Below the pieces are notes generated by a model. It was not told the DNA's origin and searched no databases. It was given only the letters and a program-made list of their open reading frames with translations. A stretch of DNA of 5,522 bases from Lachnospiraceae bacterium. Its GTDB lineage: Bacteria > Bacillota_A > Clostridia > Lachnospirales > Lachnospiraceae. Positions 1-5,522 of this stretch are shown one piece after another. Made by a program: the position numbers and the translations under genes. The stretch lies in the NCBI GenBank assembly GCA_017540915.1, contig JAFYAD010000274.1:1-5522 (forward strand), given 5' to 3'. How positions within the stretch are numbered: the first letter of the stretch is position 1; every line of letters begins with the position of its first letter.

Positions 1-196
1 GACCCGAGTGGTCAATATGTGCATGGGTCACGAAAACATAGTCTATGAGCGAGGCATTGACCGGAATCTCCTGATTGACATAGATATCAACACCCTGCTC
101 CATTCCGCAGTCAACCAAAAACCTGGTGTCTGCAAACTCCACGTAATGACAGCTTCCCGTAACTTCTCTGTCTGCCCCCAAAAATTCAAGTCTCAT
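1..196 (-). CDS. Metallo-beta-lactamase-fold hydrolase, beta-CASP RNase-like (N-terminal part only)
   Basis: Reading the minus strand from an ATG at 196 gives 65 residues before the window ends. The protein begins MRLEFLGADREVTGSCHYVE, followed by FLVDCGMEQG (residues 26-35) and THAHIDHSG (57-65). The last segment is the HxHxDH zinc-binding motif of the metallo-beta-lactamase fold, with H58, H60, D62 and H63 as metal ligands. The opening 'LEFLGA..EVTGSCH' and 'VDCGMEQG' are typical of the beta-CASP branch, which includes mRNA 3'-end-processing-like exo/endoribonucleases of bacteria and archaea. The start is well supported: a strong Shine-Dalgarno sequence, GGAGGGGG, lies at 202-209, with its GGAGG core about 8 nt upstream. 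The beta-CASP domain and C-terminal motifs lie outside the window, so the substrate (RNA or another ester) cannot be fixed. The gene sits 82 nt after the transporter ATPase on the same strand but looks functionally unrelated to the polymer cluster. Confidence 0.87.
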   Translation of the reverse strand, partial: MRLEFLGADREVTGSCHYVEFADTRFLVDCGMEQGVDIYVNQEIPVNASLIDYVFVTHAHIDHSG

Positions 197-201
197 ATGA
201 T

Positions 202-209
202 CCCCCTCC
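202..209 (-). promoter_or_regulatory. Strong ribosome binding site for the metallo-hydrolase
   Basis: The minus strand reads GGAGGGGG here, with the GGAGG core about 8 nt before the ATG at 196. It is the best Shine-Dalgarno match in the window and fixes the start of the partial gene. No convincing -35/-10 pair is visible in the 82-nt gap upstream. Confidence 0.7.
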
Positions 210-278
210 ACATTTTGCATCAACCTGTTACTGTTACGTCAGGCTACCCCCTGCCTGTCCGTTGTTAATACACAAAAA

Positions 279-1283
279 CTACTCTGTCGAGCTGTCGACA
301 TCCGGAAGGTCATCTCCCGCTGCGACACCGTCCTCCGTACCATCCGATGCATTGTCTCCCGTGTTTTTCTCGTAAGCGTCCAGCACCTCATTTGCCGGTC
401 CGTACATCACGACCTTCCCATCCTCCAGCCACAAAACCGTATCACAGAGGTTCCTCAACGAATCCTCCGAATGCGACACGATAAAAAATGTATGCTCCCT
501 GTTGGATATGAGGTTTTTCATGCGTCTGAAGCTCTTACGCCTGAACTTTCTGTCGCCTACCGCCAGCACCTCATCGATGAGCATTATGTCCGTCTCCAAT
601 GTTGTGGTGACCGCAAACGCAAGCTTCGAATACATTCCGGAAGAATATGTGGACACAGGCCTGTCTATAAAATCGCCAATACCCGCAAATTCGATTATCT
701 CATCCGTCTTTTCCTCTATCTGTTGCTTCGAAAATCCCAGCAAAAGACCGGAGAGCAAAATGTTCTCGCGCCCGGTGAGATCTTTCTGGAATCCCACACC
801 TATGGCCAACAGTGACACGGTATTCCCATGGAGATCTATATCTCCCTTATCCGGTGAAAAAATACCTGCTATGGCGCGCAGAAGAGTGGATTTACCGGCG
901 CCGTTCGTTCCCGTGATGCCGACTATCTGACCTCTGGCCACCTCCACCGACACACCTTTGACAGCCTCATATTTGGTACGGTGCATAAGCCCGCGTCCTA
1001 TGGATCCTTTGATGGACACTGCCTGCATCGTGTTATATGTTATATGCACATCGTCGAGAGTCACCGCAGGTATAAACTCTCCGCCCTCCGGAATGTATTT
1101 ACCGCGCAGCTTTCCGCTCTCATCTTTGATCTTCATCTTCTTCAGAAGGTTTTTTCCGAAGCGGCGTTTCTTTTTCTTTTTTTTCACTCCGACGCCGCCC
1201 TCGGCACCCTCCTCCGGATCCTGCATATCCGTCAGCACGGTCTCCGCAGTTTTCTCTTTTATCTCTTCATTTGAGTTTTTCAT
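279..1283 (-). CDS. ABC transporter ATP-binding protein, TagH/Wzt-like polysaccharide or teichoic acid exporter
   Basis: This is a cytoplasmic ATPase of 334 residues that would power export of a lipid-linked surface polymer with the permease encoded just upstream. Visible motifs are Walker A GTNGAGKST (125-133), the Q-loop glutamine in GVGFQKDLTG (Q166), the signature YSSGM (213-217), Walker B IMLIDE (233-238) followed by VLAVGD, and the H-loop histidine in IVSHS (H271). 'TYSSGMYSKLAFAV' and 'DEVLAVGD' are hallmarks of the O-antigen/teichoic acid exporter subfamily. The nucleotide-binding domain covers about 73-305. It is preceded by an unusual ~70-residue extension holding six lysines and two arginines in a row (34-41). 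It ends in a short acidic tail (about 310-334) and has no room for the carbohydrate-binding domain found in long Wzt proteins or the long extracytoplasmic tail of Bacillus TagH. The start is supported by GAGG 5 nt before the ATG. The stop is TAG. Confidence 0.93.
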   Translation of the reverse strand: MKNSNEEIKEKTAETVLTDMQDPEEGAEGGVGVKKKKKKRRFGKNLLKKMKIKDESGKLRGKYIPEGGEFIPAVTLDDVHITYNTMQAVSIKGSIGRGLMHRTKYEAVKGVSVEVARGQIVGITGTNGAGKSTLLRAIAGIFSPDKGDIDLHGNTVSLLAIGVGFQKDLTGRENILLSGLLLGFSKQQIEEKTDEIIEFAGIGDFIDRPVSTYSSGMYSKLAFAVTTTLETDIMLIDEVLAVGDRKFRRKSFRRMKNLISNREHTFFIVSHSEDSLRNLCDTVLWLEDGKVVMYGPANEVLDAYEKNTGDNASDGTEDGVAAGDDLPDVDSSTE

Positions 1284-1306
1284 GATGTCCTCGCTTATAG
1301 CTGTGT

Positions 1307-1325
1307 TGCCGGAATATAGCCGGCA
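1307..1325 (-). other. Small intercistronic stem-loop between permease and ATPase genes
   Basis: In the 51-nt gap between the two transporter genes, GCCGG and CCGGC flank a 7-nt loop, with one further A-T pair and possible G-U pairs outside. No run of U follows, so it is not a standard intrinsic terminator. It could stabilise the upstream message or tune the permease-to-ATPase ratio. That role is inferred from position only, and a 5-6 bp stem can arise by chance. Confidence 0.35.
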
Positions 1326-1334
1326 GTTTCGGCA

Positions 1335-2135
1335 TCAGATTGCCTTAACATAGCTGTTTTCGTTTTTGTAGATCAGGAATATGCCCAAAACATCCAACAC
1401 CAGCGATATCCCCAACCATATGAAGATCCACTTGATCTCCGGCGAAGTATTATACAGCATGGCGTCCCTTGAGCTTATGATGGTGTACGCCATAGGATTG
1501 CCTTTTGACAGCAGTGTCGCAAGCTCAGGGTAATGTTTTCCCATTCTGGTACGGATGTCGAACACTATGCCCGTGCCGTAAAAGAGAAGCTTCATCAAAA
1601 TCTCTATCACATTACCGAGATCACTGATATACACACCGAAATGCATACATATGCACATCACTCCAAAGGTAAACAGATATACTATCAGGACCATGGGGAT
1701 GACGTACAGTATCTTAAAACTGGGCACCACACCGTACACTGCCATCATCACAAAGACCACCAGAAAGCTCATGAGCATCTTAAAAGAATTGACTCCCATC
1801 TCCGTAAACAGCAGGATAACCTTTGGCAGGTAGACCTTTGAAACTATGGATCTGTTTCTCTTCACCATCTTCACGGATTTCTTGACACAGGTGGAAAAAA
1901 AATTCCATTGTGTAAGTCCCACGAAAATGAACAAGGGAAAGTACTGCTCTTTTTTTTCGAATATGACACCGAATACAAACGCGTAAACAAACATCATACA
2001 CAGAGGATCCAGCACGAGCCAGATCCAGTTAAGGTAGCTGTCCGCCACCTCACTCTTCAATGCCGAACCTGCCGAGATTCTGATGTAAAAAAAATATTTT
2101 TTCAGGTCGGTAAAAAATCTCTTAAGGGTTTTCAT
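1335..2135 (-). CDS. ABC-2 type permease, TagG/Wzm-like polysaccharide or teichoic acid exporter
   Basis: This integral membrane protein of 266 residues would form the translocation channel for a lipid-linked glycopolymer. The N-terminus (1-33) is basic and amphipathic, as in Wzm/TagG gate helices. Hydrophobic stretches then lie at about 35-59, 66-83, 107-135, 142-168, 178-193 and 236-256, giving roughly six membrane segments, the family norm. Recognisable family patterns are YLNWIWLVLDPL (34-45), the cytoplasmic loop KVYLPKVILL (100-109), and GNPMAYTIISSRDAML (212-227). The length matches the usual 255-275 residues. The ATG at 2135 overlaps the end of the glycerophosphotransferase gene by 14 nt. 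A GGAG about 10 nt upstream lies within that gene, so its translation is probably coupled to that of the preceding gene. The ATPase partner follows 51 nt downstream. The gene carries three 8-nt A/T homopolymer runs. Confidence 0.93.
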   Translation of the reverse strand: MKTLKRFFTDLKKYFFYIRISAGSALKSEVADSYLNWIWLVLDPLCMMFVYAFVFGVIFEKKEQYFPLFIFVGLTQWNFFSTCVKKSVKMVKRNRSIVSKVYLPKVILLFTEMGVNSFKMLMSFLVVFVMMAVYGVVPSFKILYVIPMVLIVYLFTFGVMCICMHFGVYISDLGNVIEILMKLLFYGTGIVFDIRTRMGKHYPELATLLSKGNPMAYTIISSRDAMLYNTSPEIKWIFIWLGISLVLDVLGIFLIYKNENSYVKAI

Positions 2136-3273
2136 TTTTCATTATCTCCATTATAATCCTCTCGGTCGCATGACCGTCGCAATATGTCATGGTGCGCTTC
2201 CTGAAGGCATTCATGGCATCTGCGTCAAAGCATTCTTCCGCATCACGGACCGCATGCACAAGACCGTCGTATGTCGTGACGTGAGGTGCCGGTATACTGT
2301 CATAATCCTCGTAAAACCCGTTTTCCCTCACATATGTGTCAAGGTCGGGAGCAAACAGTATCAGCGGCTTTTGCAATAAACTATAATCATATAATATGGA
2401 CGAATAATCCGTGATCATGATGTCGCAAACCAGCATCAAAGCCTCGGAACTCATGTCGGAATCATTCATCTCAGCCCGTCTTTTTGCATGAGGATGCAGC
2501 TTTCTGATAATGTAATACCTGTCCGAGAGCTCGTTTTTCAGCCGTTCTATCTCATCCCCTCCGAAAAACATGGGATCGGAGGCGCTGCCCCTGAAAGTAG
2601 GCGCCCACAGTATGACTTTTTTGCCGGCTGCCCCGGGATGTTTCTCCGCAAATTTTTTCTTTTGTCTGTCTATATATGACCTGTCATAACAGTAATCGGT
2701 CCTGGATATACCCGTGGCGCGCACTGTGTGTTCATCGATCCTCATGGCGCTCGAAAAGGGTTTAACCGCGTAATCCGCGGATACTGTCACCATATCGTAA
2801 TTGCCGAACACATTTCCCCCCTTATAGCTGGAGGGAATATTCCACTCACTGTCATATCCGAATCGCTTCAAAGCTCCTCCGGCGTGCCACAGCTGCACAA
2901 CCTTCGTCTCTTTGCGTTTCTTTGCCCCTGCCACAGGCAGATGATTATCACAAATAAAAACATAGGATGCCACAGCATAGTGCCGCATGAAGTCTATGCT
3001 CTCTTTCAATGCGTAAAAACTGCCCTTACTGTAATCTCTGTAGATCTCCATAACTTTGTAATCAGTATTCCCGGTCAGATAGTCCCGCATACGCATCATG
3101 CTGTAAGGGCATTTGTCATGATGACAGTCGCTCAATATCACAAGCCTTTCATCCACCGGCTTTCCTGCTGCCATTTTATATACAGCAGGCAATAATACAG
3201 ACTGCAAAAAGGATTTAATTGTCTCTTTTAACCACAAAGCCACTTTGAACAGCCTCTTTTCATCATTGATCAC
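2122..3273 (-). CDS. CDP-glycerol glycerophosphotransferase family protein (TagB/TagF-like)
   Basis: This family moves glycerol phosphate, or a related polyol phosphate, from a CDP donor onto a lipid-linked acceptor at the inner membrane face, as in teichoic acid priming and polymerisation. With the GTG start chosen here the protein has 383 residues. Family landmarks, in this numbering, are FICDNHLP (106-113), QLWHAGGALKRFG (127-139, probable catalytic-base H130), ILWAPTFRG (221-229), IRKLHPHAK (256-264, phosphate-binding HPH), and ITDYSSILYDYSLLQKPLI (287-305), followed by a DLDTYVRENGFYEDY segment. The start is a choice. GTG at 3273 overlaps the previous stop as GTGA, the classic 4-nt coupling, and leaves the usual basic/amphipathic N-terminus. 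A longer frame opens with GTG at 3351 but would overlap the upstream gene by 82 nt and adds an arginine-rich leader. Neither start has a good Shine-Dalgarno. One catalytic domain is present, so it resembles a primase or single-domain polymerase; the donor is not proven. Confidence 0.9.
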   Translation of the reverse strand: MINDEKRLFKVALWLKETIKSFLQSVLLPAVYKMAAGKPVDERLVILSDCHHDKCPYSMMRMRDYLTGNTDYKVMEIYRDYSKGSFYALKESIDFMRHYAVASYVFICDNHLPVAGAKKRKETKVVQLWHAGGALKRFGYDSEWNIPSSYKGGNVFGNYDMVTVSADYAVKPFSSAMRIDEHTVRATGISRTDYCYDRSYIDRQKKKFAEKHPGAAGKKVILWAPTFRGSASDPMFFGGDEIERLKNELSDRYYIIRKLHPHAKRRAEMNDSDMSSEALMLVCDIMITDYSSILYDYSLLQKPLILFAPDLDTYVRENGFYEDYDSIPAPHVTTYDGLVHAVRDAEECFDADAMNAFRKRTMTYCDGHATERIIMEIMKNENP

Positions 3274-4025
3274 CCGTGATATTTTTTCAGGCCTTCGACC
3301 ATGTACGATATCATATATGGTATGCGCGCAAAAAAACCGACGCCGGCGCACTTCAGACTGCCGTACTGCATCATGGCGGATCTGAATTTATTGCGGGATT
3401 TACCGCCCTCAGACAGAACACTGCAGAGGAAAGGCTCGTTTATCCCTCCGGCCGGACCGTATTTTTCAGTGATCTTAAGCCACAGTATGTAGTCTTCATG
3501 ATATTGTGAATACCGGAAGCCGAATTCCGAAACTATGTTTTTTGAGACCAGAACCGAACCGCAGGGGATAATATTTGTCCGCAAAAGATCGGCTCTCGAT
3601 ATTCGCTCCCTGACACCGATAACACGCCCCAGAGATTCTCCCTCAGACGTAAATAACTCCCTGGCGCAACACACCAGGGAAACTTTCGTGTTCTCGATCA
3701 TGCGCAGTTCCGCCGCAAGCTTACCGGGTTTCCAGAAATCATCGGCATCCAGAAATGCCACATATTCCGTTTTGCACAGCTCTATGCCTTTATTGCGTGC
3801 AGCGGCAACACCCGAATTCTGTTCCTGCCTTACCACCGTAACTCTCGGATTATCTGCATATATTGACAGCCTATCCTCTGTATCGTCTGTAGAACAGTCA
3901 TCTACCACGATCACAAGATTATGGTCATCCTGTTCCAGCACCGAATCGACTGCTCTGTTGATATATGCGGCCGCATTATACGCCGGTACTATCGTCGTGA
4001 CCTTCGTCTTTGTACTGTTTGTCAT
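3270..4025 (-). CDS. Family 2 glycosyltransferase (GT-A fold, TuaG-like)
   Basis: This is an inverting nucleotide-sugar transferase of about 251 residues, expected to add the second or a later sugar to the undecaprenyl-linked precursor at the cytoplasmic membrane face. In this numbering the motifs are TTIVPAYNA (10-18), VVDDCSTDDT (40-49), a NSGVAAARNKGI segment (70-81), FLDADDFW (91-98) carrying the metal-binding DxD, and YHEDYILWL (175-183) with the ED pair that usually supplies the catalytic base. The C-terminus (about 225-251) is a hydrophobic/amphipathic region ending in GLKKYHG, like TuaG-type enzymes of teichuronic acid and capsule clusters. Acceptor and donor sugars cannot be read from sequence. 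The ATG at 4025 is preferred because it leaves a normal short N-terminus and a 50-nt overlap with the upstream gene. ATG at 4043 would add six residues and a 68-nt overlap, with an AGAGG placed too close to be used. Confidence 0.9.
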   Translation of the reverse strand: MTNSTKTKVTTIVPAYNAAAYINRAVDSVLEQDDHNLVIVVDDCSTDDTEDRLSIYADNPRVTVVRQEQNSGVAAARNKGIELCKTEYVAFLDADDFWKPGKLAAELRMIENTKVSLVCCARELFTSEGESLGRVIGVRERISRADLLRTNIIPCGSVLVSKNIVSEFGFRYSQYHEDYILWLKITEKYGPAGGINEPFLCSVLSEGGKSRNKFRSAMMQYGSLKCAGVGFFARIPYMISYMVEGLKKYHG

Positions 4026-5460
4026 TGGAGTCTGTCTCACCATCCTCTAAAAACGGCCTGAAATCATAGTAACTTGCATCATTGCGTTTGATGATATGGT
4101 TTGAACCCAGAGCATCCGTGCTGCCTGCTGCAACGCCCTCGGATTTTTCCTTTTGGAACAGTATCTTAACTGTAAAAACACAGATCTTGAAATCAAGCCA
4201 TAACGAGTAGTTCTCTATATATGTCAGATCCATCTTCAGCTTGTCATAAGGTGTGGTATTGTACTGTCCGTAAACCTGCGCATATCCCGTAAGTCCCGCC
4301 TTCATCTTCAATCTGAAGGGGAATTCCGGTATGGTATTTTTATATTTTTCCATAATATCCGCGCGCTCCGGTCTGGGTCCCACAAGGCTCATATCACCTA
4401 TGATGATATTGAAAAGCTGTGGAAGCTCGTCGAAATGAGTCCTGCGGATTATCTTACCCACCGGCGTTATGCGGTCATCATCGGCACTTGAAAGTCTTGC
4501 TCCTGTCTTCTCGGACTCCACTATCATAGAGCGGAACTTAAATATCTTGAAGAGTTTTCCGTCCTTGGTCACCCTCTCCTGCCTGTAAAACACAGGTCCG
4601 CCGTCATAAGCCTTTATAGCTATGGCTATGGTCAGCATGATGGGTGATGCGATGATGGTACCCAGTATGCCCGCTGTCAGATCCATCAAACGCTTAACCG
4701 CGCTCTGTATAAAGTTGATGCCGTTATTCCGGCTCAAAAACAGCGGCGTATCAAAAAGATCGATCTTTGAAGCAGCCGTCACCATAATGTCTGACAGCTT
4801 CGGCACAACATAGCACCTGATGTTGTACCAATAACAATACTTCATGAGATGATTTCTTTCATGAGCAGGTATATCACCGATCAAAACGGTATCGTACTCC
4901 TGCATCTTAGCCTGAACCGCAGCCATTCCGCAGCTCAAAGCTATCTTTTCCTTGATCTGGTATTTATCTCCACGCCGTGTAAGTTTCTCCTCAAGTTTCG
5001 AAGGGTCGATCTCATCATATATGAGCAACATCTGATGAGGCGGATAAACTCTGGCGTATGCAAAACGGGTACATATGGTCCATGCAAAGCTTATGGCCAT
5101 CTGCACGCCGGTCATCTTCAGCACAGGTACGATAGCTGTCATAAACTTCATCTGACCGATCAGCAAAAGCTCAATATATGTCACGATATTCAGCGCCATA
5201 AATGAGATCCACTGGGAATAAAGCACATCGTAATTGCGCAGGTATCCCACACGGAACCCCTGAAAAGCCACCAGAAAGATCACCATGAGCACAACATAGA
5301 TACCCACGATAGCCCAATGTCCTCTGCGGTAATAATGGAACCGCGAGAGCATCATGAACTCTCCGGAATACATTATGTAAAATATTGCTGTCTCCAAAGT
5401 CACAAACATGACGCAGGCTAAAAACATCAGCACACGTTTGTATTGATAGTAATTGTTCAT
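3976..5460 (-). CDS. Polyprenyl-phosphate sugar-1-phosphate transferase (bacterial sugar transferase, WcaJ/WbaP-like)
   Basis: This membrane enzyme would start the glycan by moving a hexose-1-phosphate from a UDP-sugar to undecaprenyl phosphate. With the ATG at 5460 it has 494 residues. Hydrophobic segments lie at about 10-31, 49-67, 86-102 and 107-130, followed by a soluble CoA-binding-like domain (about 138-245). The catalytic domain (about 255-438) opens with KRLMDLTAG and a re-entrant helix (about 261-283). It then shows GPVFYRQERV (288-297), KIFKFRSM (305-312), the catalytic DE in FDELPQLFN (D344, E345), GDMSLVGPRPER (355-366) and KAGLTGYAQVYG (387-398). The substrate sugar is unknown. 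A polar tail of about 54 residues rich in Asp, Ser and Tyr follows the catalytic domain, longer than the usual end, and its last part overlaps the next gene. The frame could open at TTG 5511, but that would run into the upstream gene. ATG 5460 follows that gene's stop by 10 nt and gives a normal N-terminus, although the nearest GGGAG is about 15 nt away. Confidence 0.93.
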   Translation of the reverse strand: MNNYYQYKRVLMFLACVMFVTLETAIFYIMYSGEFMMLSRFHYYRRGHWAIVGIYVVLMVIFLVAFQGFRVGYLRNYDVLYSQWISFMALNIVTYIELLLIGQMKFMTAIVPVLKMTGVQMAISFAWTICTRFAYARVYPPHQMLLIYDEIDPSKLEEKLTRRGDKYQIKEKIALSCGMAAVQAKMQEYDTVLIGDIPAHERNHLMKYCYWYNIRCYVVPKLSDIMVTAASKIDLFDTPLFLSRNNGINFIQSAVKRLMDLTAGILGTIIASPIMLTIAIAIKAYDGGPVFYRQERVTKDGKLFKIFKFRSMIVESEKTGARLSSADDDRITPVGKIIRRTHFDELPQLFNIIIGDMSLVGPRPERADIMEKYKNTIPEFPFRLKMKAGLTGYAQVYGQYNTTPYDKLKMDLTYIENYSLWLDFKICVFTVKILFQKEKSEGVAAGSTDALGSNHIIKRNDASYYDFRPFLEDGETDSNDKQYKDEGHDDSTGV

Positions 5461-5470
5461 AGCAAGAGGC

Positions 5471-5522
5471 TCATACTCCCATATTTGCGATAAGCTCTTC
5501 AATGGCGGCAAGAGCCGCCACC
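5471..5522 (-). CDS. C-terminal end of an unidentified upstream gene
   Basis: One minus-strand frame enters from the window edge and reads VAALAAIEELIANMGV, then TGA at 5471-5473. The composition (an Ala/Glu/Leu amphipathic helix ending in NMGV) looks like the end of a real protein. It stops 10 nt before the likely start of the sugar-phosphate transferase, the spacing expected of an operon partner. It is too short to assign a family. Its presence argues against the TTG start at 5511 for the next gene and implies that the operon starts beyond the window. Confidence 0.55.
   Translation of the reverse strand, partial: VAALAAIEELIANMGV

Noticed and set aside
240..257. Inverted repeat CAGGC...GCCTG with an 8-nt loop after the ATPase gene, as a terminator
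   Set aside because: The stem is only 5 bp and is followed by ACGTAACAG on the transcribed strand, with no T run. It does not meet the pattern of an intrinsic terminator.
8..268. Plus-strand 86-residue open frame at the left edge
   Set aside because: It is antisense to the metallo-hydrolase start, whose minus-strand frame has a clear zinc motif and a strong ribosome binding site.
471..930. Two plus-strand frames of 114 and 142 residues
   Set aside because: Both lie wholly antisense to the ATPase gene, show no recognisable domain, and overlap each other.
2728..3195. Plus-strand frame of 155 residues
   Set aside because: It is antisense to the conserved core of the glycerophosphotransferase, and its His/Cys-rich sequence has no domain pattern.
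3274..3351. Longer N-terminus for the glycerophosphotransferase starting with GTG at 3351
   Set aside because: It would overlap the upstream gene by 82 nt, has no ribosome binding site, and adds an Arg-rich leader unlike the family. The GTGA junction at 3273 is more natural.
3535..4050. Plus-strand frame of 171 residues, Ser/Thr-rich with a hydrophobic end
   Set aside because: It is a mirror frame of the family 2 glycosyltransferase. The composition reflects the antisense codons rather than a surface protein.
5461..5511. TTG start at 5511 adding 17 residues to the sugar-phosphate transferase
   Set aside because: It overlaps the end of an apparent upstream gene and adds a non-membrane leader. 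The ATG at 5460 gives the expected short basic/aromatic N-terminus before the first membrane helix.

Overview
The window is a compact block of genes, all read on the minus strand, so transcription runs from high to low coordinates. In that order it holds the last residues of an unidentified gene (5471-5522), a polyprenyl-phosphate sugar-phosphate transferase (PGT, 3976-5460), a family 2 glycosyltransferase (3270-4025), a CDP-glycerol-type glycerophosphotransferase (2122-3273), an ABC-2 permease (1335-2135), its ATPase partner (279-1283), and the first 65 residues of a metallo-beta-lactamase-fold (beta-CASP-type) hydrolase (1-196). The even AT/GC balance, the GGAG-type ribosome binding sites, and the combination of a teichoic-acid-type export pair with a CDP-glycerol transferase point to a Bacillota bacterium, most likely a Clostridia/Lachnospiraceae-like anaerobe. 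That placement is inferred from protein style, not from a marker gene.

The first five complete genes read as one surface-glycopolymer operon. The PGT would load a sugar-1-phosphate onto undecaprenyl phosphate at the membrane. The family 2 enzyme would add a further sugar. The glycerophosphotransferase would add glycerol phosphate, or a related polyol phosphate, from a CDP-activated donor. The TagG/TagH-like transporter would then flip the lipid-linked product across the membrane. The genes are very tightly packed: a gap of about 10 nt before the PGT gene, then overlaps of 50, 4 and 14 nt, then a 51-nt gap that contains a small hairpin. This suggests translational coupling along one messenger.

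The last gene, at the low-coordinate edge, belongs to another functional class (RNA-processing or other metallo-hydrolase). It follows an 82-nt gap with a strong ribosome binding site but no recognisable terminator or promoter, so it may be read through from the operon.

No RNA gene, CRISPR array, insertion sequence, attachment site or origin was seen, and no stretch over 300 bases lacks a gene. I see no clearly new system. The features most worth a second look are the pairing of a PGT-type initiator with a glycerophosphotransferase and ABC export, the oppositely charged extensions of the ATPase, the four 8-nt homopolymer runs confined to the two transporter genes, and the polar C-terminal tail of the PGT that spans the overlap with the next gene.
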